A stretch of DNA of 64,000 nucleotides. Origin: Gammaproteobacteria bacterium (GTDB lineage: Bacteria; Pseudomonadota; Gammaproteobacteria; Burkholderiales; Rhodocyclaceae). Location of the stretch: assembly GCA_018824085.1 (NCBI GenBank), contig JAHJHI010000038.1:46275-110274 (forward strand), read 5' to 3'. The notes under the pieces were generated by a model. It did no database searches, was not told the DNA's origin, and saw nothing but the letters and a program-made list of their open reading frames with translations. Numbering within the stretch: the first letter of the stretch is position 1; each line of letters begins with the position of its first letter. Made by a program: the position numbers and the translations under genes. Shown piece by piece: positions 10,022 through 18,847 of the stretch.

Positions 10022-10608
10022 TTCGCGCTCCCCTCGACGTCGTCGGCATGCACCATCTTGCGCAGCTTCTCGACGTCGACTTCTTCCACGTCATGCGTGC
10101 GCGACGGCCATTCCCCCTGCCGGATGCAGATGATGCAGCGGATGATTTCCACGACGCCCTGCAGCATCAGCACGCCGCCGGCGAGTGGAATGATGGCCTT
10201 GAACGGGTACACCGGAGGGCCGTCGGACGTCACCGACGAGTGTTCGTTGATCGCCCATGATTCGGCCGCGAAGTCCCAGCCCGCCCAGCACAGTGCGAGC
10301 ACGCCGGGCACGAAGAACAGCAGGTAGAGAATCAGGTCGAGGATGGCCTGCGTGCGCGGGCGGAAGAAGCCGTACAGCACGTCGCCGCGCACGTGGCCGC
10401 CGGTGGCGAGCGTGTAGGCGCCGGCCATCATGAACAGCGTGCCGTACAGCATGTACGACGCGTCGAAAACCCAGGCGTGCGGGGCGTTCAGCACATAGCG
10501 GGAAAAGACCTCGTAGCTGATGACGAGGGTGAGCAACACGATGGTCCACGCGAACGCGTGGCCGACCAGCGTATTGAAGTGGTCGATACGCAGCAGCAGT
10601 TTCTGCAT
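10018..10608 (-). CDS. dctQ: TRAP transporter small permease (DctQ type)
   Basis: A 196-residue inner-membrane protein with four hydrophobic segments, matching the small subunit of TRAP transporters that holds the complex together. The first helix follows LLRIDHFNTLVGHAF, typical of DctQ, and FSRYVLNAPHAW closes the second helix region. I chose the ATG at 10608 because the helix pattern starts there; the open frame runs to 10866, but that part overlaps the end of dctP and is low-complexity. The dctQ stop and dctM start overlap (ATGA), and dctP is 98 bases upstream, giving the operon order dctP-dctQ-dctM. Confidence 0.88.
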   Translation of the reverse strand: MQKLLLRIDHFNTLVGHAFAWTIVLLTLVISYEVFSRYVLNAPHAWVFDASYMLYGTLFMMAGAYTLATGGHVRGDVLYGFFRPRTQAILDLILYLLFFVPGVLALCWAGWDFAAESWAINEHSSVTSDGPPVYPFKAIIPLAGGVLMLQGVVEIIRCIICIRQGEWPSRTHDVEEVDVEKLRKMVHADDVEGSAK

Positions 10609-10706
10609 GACATGTCCCGGATGCCGGCAGGCATCCATATCCAGGCTGGCGTGGAAAGGTGCCTGCGCGCCGGACGGCGGCGCGCAGGCTCGCGGCTGCG
10701 CCGGGC

Positions 10707-11834
10707 TCAGGCTTTCCTGGAGAAGTAGTGGTCGTACGCCATGCGGAAGTTGACGGTGGTGTCGTTCTGCCAGCCGGCGGCGCGCTGCGCGAAATCGCGC
10801 TGCGAATCGAGCACCTTCTTGAACAGCGGGTTCTCGGCGGCCTTCTTCGCGATGACCTTGTCCCACGCCTTCAGCTGTTCCTGCAGGATGGCGTCGGGCG
10901 TCTTGTAGAACTTCACGCCATCCTTCTCGCGCATCTCACGGTAGTCGGTCGAATAGCGGTCGATCGCCTTCCATGACATTTCCGCCGATGCCGCCGGCAC
11001 GGCGCTGGTCAGGATGGCGCGCAGGTCGGCCGGCAGGGCGTCGAAGCGCTTCTTGTTGAACAGGATTTCGAACTGTTCGGATGCCTGGTGGAAGCTCTGC
11101 AGCATGCACACCTTGGACACGTCGGGGAAGCCGAGCAGGCGGTCGCTGGACGCGTTGTTGAATTCCGCGGCATCGAGCAGGCCCCGGTCCATCGCCGGCA
11201 CGATTTCGCCGCCCGGCATGGCATTCACGGCCACGCCCATGTCGGTGAAGATGTCGATCGACAGGCCGACCGTGCGGAACTTCAGGCCCTTCATGTCCGA
11301 TGCACGGGATACCGGTTTCTTGAACCAGCCGAGTGGCTGGGTCGGCATCGGGCCGTACATGAAGGACACGACATCCATGTTCAGGCTCTTGTAGATTTCA
11401 TCGAGCAGCGCCTTGCCGCCACCGAATTCGTGCCAGGCGAGCAGCATGTTGGCATCCATGCCGAAGGCCGGGCCCGAGCCCCACAGCGCGAGCGCCGAGT
11501 TCTTGCCGTACCAGTAGGCGATGACGCCGTGGCCACCGTCCAGCGTGCCCTTGTTGACCGCGTCGAGCAGGTCGAAGGCCTTCACGACGGAGCCGGCCGG
11601 CAGCACGTCGATCTTCAGACGGCCGCCGCTCATGTTGTTCACCAGATTGGCGTAGTCCTGCGCGAATTCGTGGAAGATGTCCTTCGATGGCCAGGTGGAT
11701 TGCCAGCGCAGGGTGATGGGCGATTGTGCGACGGAGATGCTCGGGAAACCTATGGCCGCGGTACCGGCGGCGGTGCCGGCGGCCTTGGCCAGGAAATTGC
11801 GACGTGCTGACGGGCTTTTTTTCTGGTCAGACAT
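10707..11834 (-). CDS. dctP: TRAP transporter substrate-binding protein (DctP type)
   Basis: A 375-residue periplasmic receptor. The N-terminus has a twin-arginine style signal (ARRNFLAKAAG followed by a hydrophobic stretch and SVAQS), then the binding-protein fold starting ITLRWQSTW. Segments such as GLKFRTVGLS and NAMPGGEIVPAMDRGLLDAA are typical of this DctP group, which binds organic anions including 2-oxo acids; the ligand here is not known. The ATG at 11834 is preceded by AGGAGGAGC, a very strong ribosome site, fitting a protein needed in excess over its permeases. It is the first gene of the TRAP operon. Confidence 0.92.
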   Translation of the reverse strand: MSDQKKSPSARRNFLAKAAGTAAGTAAIGFPSISVAQSPITLRWQSTWPSKDIFHEFAQDYANLVNNMSGGRLKIDVLPAGSVVKAFDLLDAVNKGTLDGGHGVIAYWYGKNSALALWGSGPAFGMDANMLLAWHEFGGGKALLDEIYKSLNMDVVSFMYGPMPTQPLGWFKKPVSRASDMKGLKFRTVGLSIDIFTDMGVAVNAMPGGEIVPAMDRGLLDAAEFNNASSDRLLGFPDVSKVCMLQSFHQASEQFEILFNKKRFDALPADLRAILTSAVPAASAEMSWKAIDRYSTDYREMREKDGVKFYKTPDAILQEQLKAWDKVIAKKAAENPLFKKVLDSQRDFAQRAAGWQNDTTVNFRMAYDHYFSRKA

Positions 11835-11888
11835 GGTGCTCCTCCTCGTTGTGGTGGTCGCATCGCCCTGCCCGGCACAGATGGGTAG

Positions 11889-11901
11889 CTGTGTCGCACA
11901 G
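11889..11901. promoter_or_regulatory. Small inverted repeat upstream of dctP, possible operator
   Basis: CTGTG-TCG-CACAG, a perfect 5-bp inverted repeat with a 3-base centre, about 55 bases before the dctP start codon. The flanks GTA and TAC extend the symmetry with one extra base on the left arm. It could bind a dimeric repressor; no regulator gene adjoins it. The rest of the 174-base gap shows no clear promoter. Confidence 0.3.
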
Positions 11902-12008
11902 TACCAACGCGTTGCGATCCTAACCCCGGAAGAAGTCCGCCCACAAGGCGCACTGCAGCGAGCCACCCGCCCGTCACGGGAGGCATCGCCGCAATGGCGC
12001 CGCAGCGC

Positions 12009-13361
12009 CTATTTCTTGACCATGCCCCAGCTCTGCAGGCGCTGGAATGCGAACTGCGCCTGCGCATCCTTGCTGCCACTGCGTATGTAGGCGGCGTAAT
12101 GCTGGCTCGCGGCGCGGCGGTCCTGCATCGTTTCGTAGGCGACGCCCTTGAGGAACAGCGTGCCCGGGTTGCCGGGCAGCACGCGGTCATAGGCGTCGAA
12201 CGCGGCCAGCGCCGCCTGGGAGCGGCCGAGCGCGAGTTGCGATACGCCGCGCTGGTACAGCGCCTGGCCTTCGCCGGGGTAGAGCTTCGCCGCGCGCGCG
12301 AAGTGCTGGTCGGCATCCGAATACTGTTTCTGCGCGATCAGGCACTTGCCCATCAGCACGTTGCCGCAGTAGTCGTCGGGGGCGATCTTCAGCGCCTTCG
12401 CGAAGCTGGCTTCGGCTTCTTCCAGCGACTTCTTCGCCATCAGCGTCTCGCCCTGCTGTTCGGCCTTGATCGCAGGCGCGATGCGCCGCACGCCCGCCGT
12501 GTTGTCCATGTAGCGCTCGCGCGACAGCTTCTTGCCGCGCGACGAACCATAGGTGTCGAGTGCTTCGCGCTCCGCCGTGGCGTAGCGCTCGTCGGACATC
12601 GGGTGCGACGAGAACATTGTCGTCAGCAGGCTGGGTGTTTCCTTGTGCTGGCTGCGCAGCATGTCCATCAGGTCGACCATGCCGTCAGGGTTGTATCCGG
12701 CGCTCGTCATGTACTCCATGCCCAGCGCGTCGGCCTGGCGTTCGTTGTCGCGCGAGTAGCTGGCGAGCAGCGCGCTGGAGCCGATCTGCGTTGCGAGGTT
12801 GGCGAGCGGTGCGGCGCCGCGGTAGTCCGACATGGCGACCGCGACGTTCACGGCGACCGCGCCGGCCTGCGCGATCATGCCGCGCCCGGCCTGCTTTGCG
12901 CTGTGGCGCGCGTTCACGTGACCGGATTCGTGGCCGAGCAGCGCCGCCAGCTCGTCCTCGCTGTCCATCTCCAGCAGGATGCCGCGCGTGCACGCCATGC
13001 TGCCGCCGGGGAAGGTGTAGGCGTTGATGTAGTTGGCATTGACGACACGCGCGTTGTACGGCACTTCCGGCCGGTGCGTGTGCCGGCCCAGCGACAGTTC
13101 CACGTCGTTGATGTAGCGGTTCAGCGCGCTGTCCTGCACCGCGCCGTAGTCGGCCGAAAACTGGTGCGGCGACTGCTTGCGGTCAATGTCCAGTTCGCCC
13201 TGTTCGGACAGGCCGACGAGCACCTGCTGGCCGGTGATCGGGTCGGTTGCGCAACCGTAGAGCTGCGGCAGCGTGACGGCCGCGCCGGCGATGCCGGACA
13301 GCCAGAGAAAGTCGCGCCGTGTCATTTCGCGGCGGAAGAATCGATCGTGTGACATGTTCAT
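12009..13361 (-). CDS. M48 family metallopeptidase lipoprotein with TPR repeats
   Basis: A 450-residue envelope zinc protease resembling BepA/YfgC proteins, which degrade or help assemble outer-membrane proteins. The N-terminus has a twin-arginine motif (TRRDFLWLSG) and a lipobox ending at Cys37 (QLYGC), so it is probably an outer-membrane lipoprotein facing the periplasm. The zinc site HESGH is at 144-148; the third ligand is expected in the helix around ERQADALGMEYM. The C-terminal ~150 residues are tetratricopeptide-like repeats (KALKIAPDDYCGNVLMGKCL, YQRGVSQLALGRSQAALAAF). The ATG at 13361 has a GAGG site upstream. It lies 66 bases downstream of recJ. Confidence 0.9.
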   Translation of the reverse strand: MNMSHDRFFRREMTRRDFLWLSGIAGAAVTLPQLYGCATDPITGQQVLVGLSEQGELDIDRKQSPHQFSADYGAVQDSALNRYINDVELSLGRHTHRPEVPYNARVVNANYINAYTFPGGSMACTRGILLEMDSEDELAALLGHESGHVNARHSAKQAGRGMIAQAGAVAVNVAVAMSDYRGAAPLANLATQIGSSALLASYSRDNERQADALGMEYMTSAGYNPDGMVDLMDMLRSQHKETPSLLTTMFSSHPMSDERYATAEREALDTYGSSRGKKLSRERYMDNTAGVRRIAPAIKAEQQGETLMAKKSLEEAEASFAKALKIAPDDYCGNVLMGKCLIAQKQYSDADQHFARAAKLYPGEGQALYQRGVSQLALGRSQAALAAFDAYDRVLPGNPGTLFLKGVAYETMQDRRAASQHYAAYIRSGSKDAQAQFAFQRLQSWGMVKK

Positions 13362-13427
13362 GCGTCCTCAAGCAAAGCGATGCCGGTGCCCCATGACGTT
13401 CATGCGGCCGTTGCGCCGGCAACCGTA

Positions 13428-15122
13428 CTACGTCGCCGGTTCGGCGTGTTCGACCATCAGCTGCACGCGGCGCACGCCCTGGTATTCGTTGATGTCCAGC
13501 CGGTAGGCGGCGCGCACCTGCGCCGGAAGCGGTTCGGCGCGGTTGAACCAGATGGCGTCGAAACTGGCGCCGTCCTTCACCAGTGCGAGCTTCAGGTGCT
13601 TGTCCTTGAGCAGGCGCTGGTTGCGTACCTCGAAACGGTCGGCGAACACCGGCGGCGGAAAACCCTGGCCCCAGGTTTCGGCTTCCATCAAGGTTGCCGC
13701 GTGCAGGTTCATCAGCGACGCTTCCAGTGCGCCGTCGGTTTCTATCGTACGGGTGAGCGCCGCCGGTTCGACCATGTCGGCCACCGCCTGTTCAAACGTT
13801 GCGCGGAAGCGCGCCAGATCGTCCTCGCGCAGCGTCAGGCCGGCGGCCATCGCGTGGCCGCCGAAGCGGATGATGAGGCCGGGCTCGCGCTTGGACACGA
13901 GGTCGAGGGCGTCGCGCAGGTGCAGGCCGGGGATGGAGCGGCCGGAGCCCTTGAGTTCCCCCTCGTTGCCGCGCGCGAAGGCAATGGTCGGGCGGTGCGC
14001 GCGCTCCTTGATGCGCGAGGCCACGATGCCGATGACGCCCTGGTGCCAGTCCGGGTGGAACAGCGACAGCGACGTCGATTCACCGATGTCGATGCCGGCC
14101 AGCTGCGCCTCGGCTTCCTGCTGCATGCCCTGTTCGATGTCGCGCCGTTCTCGGTTCATCGCGTCGAGCTGTTCGGCCAGCGTCAGCGCGCGCGCGAAGT
14201 CGTCGGTGATCAGGCATTCGATGCCGATGGCCATGTCCGAGAGGCGCCCGGCGGCATTGAGGCGCGGCCCGATCGCGAAGCCGAGGTCGAAGGAGTGTGC
14301 GCGTGAGGGCTCACGCCCGGCCGCGGCGAACAGCGCGCGCAGGCCGGGCGTGAGATTGCCGGCGCGGATGCGCTGCATGCCCTGCGTCACCAGCACGCGG
14401 TTGTTGTGGTCCAGGCGCACCACGTCGGCCACCGTTCCGAGCGCGACCAGGTCGAGCAGGTTGCCAAGGTTCGGTGCCTCGCGCCCTTCGAAGGCGCCGC
14501 GCCGGCGCAGTTCCGCGCGCAGCGCCAGCATGACGTAGAACATGACGCCGCAGCCCGCGATCGCCTTGCTCGCGAAGGTGCAGCCGGGCTGGTTCGGATT
14601 GACGATGACGTCGGCCGCCGGCAGCGTGTCGCCCGGCAGGTGATGGTCGGTCACCAGTACCGAAATGCCGAGTTCGTTGGCGCGCGCCACGCCGTCGACG
14701 CTGGCGATGCCGTTGTCCACCGTGATGATCATGTCCGGCTCGGCATGCGCGGCCAGGTCGACGATTTCCGGTGTCAGGCCGTAGCCGTACTCGAAGCGGT
14801 TGGGCACCAGATAGCTGACGTTCGCGCCCATGGCGCGCAGCGCGCGGATGCCGATGGCGCACGCGGTGGCGCCGTCGCAGTCGTAGTCGGCGACGATGAG
14901 CAGGCGCGCGTCGGCCTCGATCGCATCCGCCAGCATGATGGCCGCGTCAGAGGCGCCGGTCAGGCTGTCCGGCGCCAGCATGGCTTGCAGCGAATAGTCG
15001 ATCTGGCTGCGGTCCTGCACGCCGCGCGCGGCGTACAGGCGGGCGAGCAGCGGGTGGATGCCCTGCTGTTCCAGCATCGCCGAGCTGCGCGGCGGAATCG
15101 GGCGGTCGAGTATGCGGGTCAT
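13428..15122 (-). CDS. recJ: Single-stranded-DNA-specific 5'-3' exonuclease RecJ
   Basis: RecJ degrades single-stranded DNA from 5' ends in recombination and mismatch or base-excision repair. The 564 residues match the family's usual length of about 560-580. The phosphoesterase motifs of the DHH superfamily are all visible: DYDCDG at 79-84, VDNG near 135-138 and TDHH at 158-161, with the DHHA1 motif GGHAMAAGLT towards the C-terminus. These bind the two catalytic metal ions. The RpfE-like gene ends 7 bases upstream, so the two are very likely one transcript. Confidence 0.97.
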   Translation of the reverse strand: MTRILDRPIPPRSSAMLEQQGIHPLLARLYAARGVQDRSQIDYSLQAMLAPDSLTGASDAAIMLADAIEADARLLIVADYDCDGATACAIGIRALRAMGANVSYLVPNRFEYGYGLTPEIVDLAAHAEPDMIITVDNGIASVDGVARANELGISVLVTDHHLPGDTLPAADVIVNPNQPGCTFASKAIAGCGVMFYVMLALRAELRRRGAFEGREAPNLGNLLDLVALGTVADVVRLDHNNRVLVTQGMQRIRAGNLTPGLRALFAAAGREPSRAHSFDLGFAIGPRLNAAGRLSDMAIGIECLITDDFARALTLAEQLDAMNRERRDIEQGMQQEAEAQLAGIDIGESTSLSLFHPDWHQGVIGIVASRIKERAHRPTIAFARGNEGELKGSGRSIPGLHLRDALDLVSKREPGLIIRFGGHAMAAGLTLREDDLARFRATFEQAVADMVEPAALTRTIETDGALEASLMNLHAATLMEAETWGQGFPPPVFADRFEVRNQRLLKDKHLKLALVKDGASFDAIWFNRAEPLPAQVRAAYRLDINEYQGVRRVQLMVEHAEPAT

Positions 15123-15129
15123 GTCGGGT

Positions 15130-16140
15130 TCAGGCTCCGGGGCCGGGTATCAGCGGGCGCGCAGTGCGCCAGAATTTCATCAGGTCGGCGCGCCGCACGG
15201 TGACTTCGAGCTGCGCGTCGTCGCCGCCCAGCGTCAGCGTGAGCGTCCGTATCTCGCCACTGCGCAGCGCCTGCACGGCCGGCGCGATCCACTGCGCGTC
15301 GAGGGCCTCGACCGCGCGTGTCCAGCCTTCGTGGTCAAGGTAGAGCGACGGCGACAGCGCGTCGTCGATCAGCACGACATTGCCCGGCTGCATGGCCACG
15401 GAGGGCTGCGGCGGCAGCGGCGCGGCGCGCACGCCGGCCGCCGTCGCCAGACCGTGCGCGAGCGCGTTGTCGCTCCACATCTGCAGGCCGGGCGCGTGCG
15501 CGCGCACCGGCAATGCGCCGGCGCCCCAGAACCACAGGTTGTTGATGGGCGGGCGGCCGGCTTCCTCGCGGGCGGCATTCACCGGGTGCGCGTGAAGCAG
15601 CATCTGCGTTTCGTTCATCCATTGGCGCAGCTGCGCGCCGTCCGGCCCTTCCGGCAGGCGTGCGTCTATCTTGCGGCCGATGGCGGCCCCGGGCGGTGTG
15701 GTGAGCGCCTGCACCGGCCGTGCCAGCGCGATGTGGCCCTGTCCGCCGGCACCCAGTTCAAGCCATCCGACGTCGGTGAAATGCGCGTTCCAGGATGCCG
15801 CCAGCGCCGCGGCCTCGGCCGCGTCCGGCGCCACGTCCGGCGCGTCCGTGAGCAGCAGCGCGTCGCGCGCGAAGCGCAGGTGGGTCGCGTCCGCCGCCAG
15901 CCAGTGGCGCAGGTCGGGGGCCGCACCGCAGCCGACGCGGCGCAGCGCGGCGAGCGGCGCGGTGCCGTCCAGTCCGAACAGCGCCGCCAGCGCGGACTCC
16001 GGTGCGACGGCCGCGCGCCGGATCAGCCGGCCGCGTGCGATCAGGAGGGACAGCGACGGGGTGCGGGGCGCCGGCGCGGGCGCCGAAGCGGGCGCCGAAG
16101 CGGGCCAGAGCAGGCCGGGAAGAACGAGGTGCAGTGACAT
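15130..16140 (-). CDS. RpfE-like conserved protein encoded next to recJ
   Basis: A 336-residue protein of uncertain function. Its position directly upstream of recJ and motifs such as HFTDVGWLELG and NNLWFWGAG match the family annotated in beta- and gammaproteobacteria as regulatory protein RpfE or a phosphoglycerate mutase-like protein; in Xanthomonas rpfE and recJ are also neighbours. Composition is alanine-rich, with a low-complexity (AP)n run near residues 13-25. No signal peptide or membrane helix is evident beyond a mildly hydrophobic N-terminus. The ATG at 16140 is the first start after the divergent lolC promoter region; the open frame up to 16239 would run into that region. Confidence 0.65.
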   Translation of the reverse strand: MSLHLVLPGLLWPASAPASAPAPAPRTPSLSLLIARGRLIRRAAVAPESALAALFGLDGTAPLAALRRVGCGAAPDLRHWLAADATHLRFARDALLLTDAPDVAPDAAEAAALAASWNAHFTDVGWLELGAGGQGHIALARPVQALTTPPGAAIGRKIDARLPEGPDGAQLRQWMNETQMLLHAHPVNAAREEAGRPPINNLWFWGAGALPVRAHAPGLQMWSDNALAHGLATAAGVRAAPLPPQPSVAMQPGNVVLIDDALSPSLYLDHEGWTRAVEALDAQWIAPAVQALRSGEIRTLTLTLGGDDAQLEVTVRRADLMKFWRTARPLIPGPGA

Positions 16141-16237
16141 GGCGCAAGTGTACCCGTACCGCCGCATTGCGCCGCCACGCGCGCTGTAGCCGGATGCTGA
16201 CTTGCGGGCGGTGCAAACCCGGTACCATGCCGACCCC

Positions 16238-17479
16238 ATGAACTACGAATTCCTGCTCGGTTTGCGCTACGTGCGCGCCAAACGGCGCAACGGTTTCATT
16301 TCATTCATTTCCCTCATTTCCACGCTCGGGCTGGCGCTGGGCGTCGCCGCGCTCATCACCGTGCTGTCGGTGATGAACGGCTTCCAGAAGGAACTGCGCA
16401 CGCGCATCCTCGGCGTCGCCTCCCACGTGCAGGTCACCGGCTACGACAACGAGCTGCCGGACTGGCAGCAGGTGGCCGACGGCGCGCTGAAGAATCCGGA
16501 CGTGCGCGCCGCTGCCCCCTACATCAGCGAGCAGGCGATGCTGTCCTTCGACCAGAACGTGCGCGGCGCCATGGTGCGCGGCGTGCTGCCGGCGGCCGAG
16601 GACGGCGTGGCCGACTTCAGCCAGCACATGCGCATGGGCAGCCTGGACGCGCTCGTGCCGGGCGGCTTCGGCATCGTGCTAGGCATCGAACTGGCGCGCG
16701 CGCTGCAGGTGCGCGTCGGCGACAAGGTGACGCTGATCGCGCCGCAGGGGCTGGTCACGCCGGCTGCCGTGCTGCCGCGCCTGAAGCAGTTTTCCGTGGT
16801 CGGCGTGTTCGAAGCCGGCCACTACGAATACGACGCCAGCCTCGCGCTCATCCACATGCAGGACGCGCAGGCGCTGTACCGCATGGACGACCGCGTGTCC
16901 GGCGTGCGGCTCAAGCTGGACGACCTGTTCAACGCGCCGCGCGTCGCGCGCGAACTGCAGCTTGCGCTGGGCGACCGGCTGCTGGTCGGCGACTGGACGC
17001 GCCAGCACGCCAACTTCTTCCGCGCCATCGCGATCGAGAAGAACATGATGTTCATCATCCTGCTGCTCATCGTCGCCGTGGCCGCGTTCAACATCGTGTC
17101 CATGCTCATCATGGTGGTGACCGACAAGCAGGCGGACATTGCCATCCTGCGCACGCTGGGCGCGAGCCCCGCCAGCATGATGGCGGTGTTCGTCATACAG
17201 GGCGCGGTGATCGGCGGCTTCGGCCTGCTGCTCGGCGTGGCCGGCGGCCTTGCGCTGGCGGCCAACCTCGGCACCGTCGTGCCGCTGATCGAAAAGGTGG
17301 CCGGCGTGTCGCTGTGGTCGCCCGAGGTGTACTTCATTCCGGAACTGCCATCCGAAATCCTCATGTCCGACGTCGTCGCGGTCACCGTCATCGGCGGCCT
17401 GCTCACGCTGGCGGCGACGCTCTATCCAAGCTGGCGCGCGTCGCGCGTGCAGCCGGCGGAGGCGCTGCGTTATGAGTGA
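16238..17479 (+). CDS. lolC: Lipoprotein-releasing ABC transporter permease LolC/LolE
   Basis: A 413-residue inner-membrane subunit of the Lol exporter, which extracts outer-membrane lipoproteins from the inner membrane and passes them to LolA. It has one N-terminal membrane helix ([20 protein letters not shown]), a large periplasmic domain, and three C-terminal helices forming the FtsX domain ([20 protein letters not shown] and following). Only one permease gene is present before lolD, so LolC and LolE cannot be separated by sequence alone, and the complex may use one permease type (LolF-like). The ATG at 16238 fits the first helix. Its 3' end overlaps lolD by 8 bases. Confidence 0.93.
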   Translation: MNYEFLLGLRYVRAKRRNGFISFISLISTLGLALGVAALITVLSVMNGFQKELRTRILGVASHVQVTGYDNELPDWQQVADGALKNPDVRAAAPYISEQAMLSFDQNVRGAMVRGVLPAAEDGVADFSQHMRMGSLDALVPGGFGIVLGIELARALQVRVGDKVTLIAPQGLVTPAAVLPRLKQFSVVGVFEAGHYEYDASLALIHMQDAQALYRMDDRVSGVRLKLDDLFNAPRVARELQLALGDRLLVGDWTRQHANFFRAIAIEKNMMFIILLLIVAVAAFNIVSMLIMVVTDKQADIAILRTLGASPASMMAVFVIQGAVIGGFGLLLGVAGGLALAANLGTVVPLIEKVAGVSLWSPEVYFIPELPSEILMSDVVAVTVIGGLLTLAATLYPSWRASRVQPAEALRYE

Positions 17480-18149
17480 CATCGTGCTGAAGTGCCAGGG
17501 CCTGTCGAAAACCTTCTTCCAGGGCAAGGTCGAGGTGCCGGTGCTGTCCGGCGTCGATCTCGAGGTTGCGCGCGGCGAGCGGGTGGCCGTCGTCGGCGCC
17601 AGCGGTTCCGGCAAGAGCACGCTGCTGCATCTGCTGGGCGGGCTGGACGTGCCGAGCCAGGGCGCCGTGTCACTGCTCGGCCAGCAGTATTCCGCGCTGG
17701 GCGAGGCGGCACGCGGCGCGTTGCGCAACCGCTCGCTCGGCTTCGTTTACCAGTTCCACCACTTGCTGGCCGAATTTTCCGCGCTCGACAACGTCGCCAT
17801 GCCGCTGATGATCCGTCGCCAGTCGCAGGCGCAGGCGCGCGAGGCGGCTGCCGCCATGCTGACCGAAGTGGGGCTGGCGCATCGCGTGCACCACCAACCG
17901 GGAGAAATGTCCGGCGGCGAACGCCAGCGTGTCGCCATCGCGCGTGCGCTGGTCACGCAGCCGGCCTGCGTGCTGGCCGACGAGCCGACCGGCAATCTGG
18001 ACAGCAAGACCGCCGACGGCGTGTTCGACCTCATGCTCACGCTGAGCCGCACGCGCGGCACCAGCTTCGTCATCGTCACCCACGACGAGCGGCTGGCCGC
18101 GCGCACCGACCGCATCGTGCGCCTGACCGACGGCCGGCTGGACGACTGA
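17472..18149 (+). CDS. lolD: Lipoprotein-releasing ABC transporter ATPase LolD
   Basis: The 225-residue ATPase that powers lipoprotein release. Walker A is GASGSGKST, the signature is [15 protein letters not shown], and Walker B is [11 protein letters not shown] with a following switch histidine in [28 protein letters not shown] contains the Q-loop of the LolD/MacB class. Length matches LolD. The 8-base overlap with the permease gene indicates coupled translation. Downstream the DUF2062 gene is convergent, so the lol operon is just these two genes. Confidence 0.95.
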   Translation: MSDIVLKCQGLSKTFFQGKVEVPVLSGVDLEVARGERVAVVGASGSGKSTLLHLLGGLDVPSQGAVSLLGQQYSALGEAARGALRNRSLGFVYQFHHLLAEFSALDNVAMPLMIRRQSQAQAREAAAAMLTEVGLAHRVHHQPGEMSGGERQRVAIARALVTQPACVLADEPTGNLDSKTADGVFDLMLTLSRTRGTSFVIVTHDERLAARTDRIVRLTDGRLDD

Positions 18150-18173
18150 CGGCGGCGCGGGCCGGCCACGGAT

Positions 18174-18746
18174 TCAGCCGGACTTCGACGACCGGTGTTG
18201 CGCGCGGCGCCGGTGCCAGGCGCGCACCAGATGCCAGCGCCAGGCCGCGCGCACGACGCCGTAGCCGACGGCCGCGAGCGTCAGCGCGAGCAACGGCAGG
18301 CCGACGAGCAGCGGTTCGCCAAGCGCGAAGAACCAGTCGGTCAGCGCGTGCAGCCAGCCGGTGAAACCGGCGCCGTCCGGAATGTCAGGCGGCCGGAAGC
18401 TTGCGCCGGGCGGCAGCGTCATGCCCAGCAGCGGCATGACGAGCCGGCCGAAGCCCCAGGCCAGCGCATACAGCGGCACGATGGTGAGCGGATTCGTATA
18501 GAAGGTCATCACGATCGCCAGCGGCAGATTCACCCTGAGCAGCACCGACAGCAGCGCCGCGAACAGCATCTGCAGCGGGCCTGGAATCAGTCCGGCGAAC
18601 AGGCCGACGGCCACGCCGCCGGCGCAGCTGTGACGATTCAGGTGCCACAGCCGCGGATGGCCGAGCCAGTCGGCAAAGGGGGCGAACCAGCGGTTGCGGC
18701 GCAACGAGGCGGTGTCGGGCAGGTGTTTGCGTATCAGCTTCTTCAT
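18174..18746 (-). CDS. DUF2062 domain membrane protein
   Basis: A 190-residue protein of unknown role. The DUF2062 pattern is clear: a cytoplasmic N-terminus, then GGVAVGLFAGLIPGPLQMLF, MTFYTNPLTIVPLYALAWGF and a second helix pair, ending in a basic tail (WHRRRAQHRSSKSG). Such proteins are often found near competence or lipoprotein genes but have no proven function. It is transcribed away from comEC, sharing a 101-base divergent intergenic region, and converges on lolD with 24 bases between the stops. Confidence 0.85.
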   Translation of the reverse strand: MKKLIRKHLPDTASLRRNRWFAPFADWLGHPRLWHLNRHSCAGGVAVGLFAGLIPGPLQMLFAALLSVLLRVNLPLAIVMTFYTNPLTIVPLYALAWGFGRLVMPLLGMTLPPGASFRPPDIPDGAGFTGWLHALTDWFFALGEPLLVGLPLLALTLAAVGYGVVRAAWRWHLVRAWHRRRAQHRSSKSG

Positions 18747-18847
18747 GTCCGTGGATTATCGGTTGCGCCGCGCCATCCGTGGTGCCGGACGGGGGGTGTG
18801 GCAAAAAAATGACATAAGGGTTGTTTGTGGGGGAATAATCCGCGTCC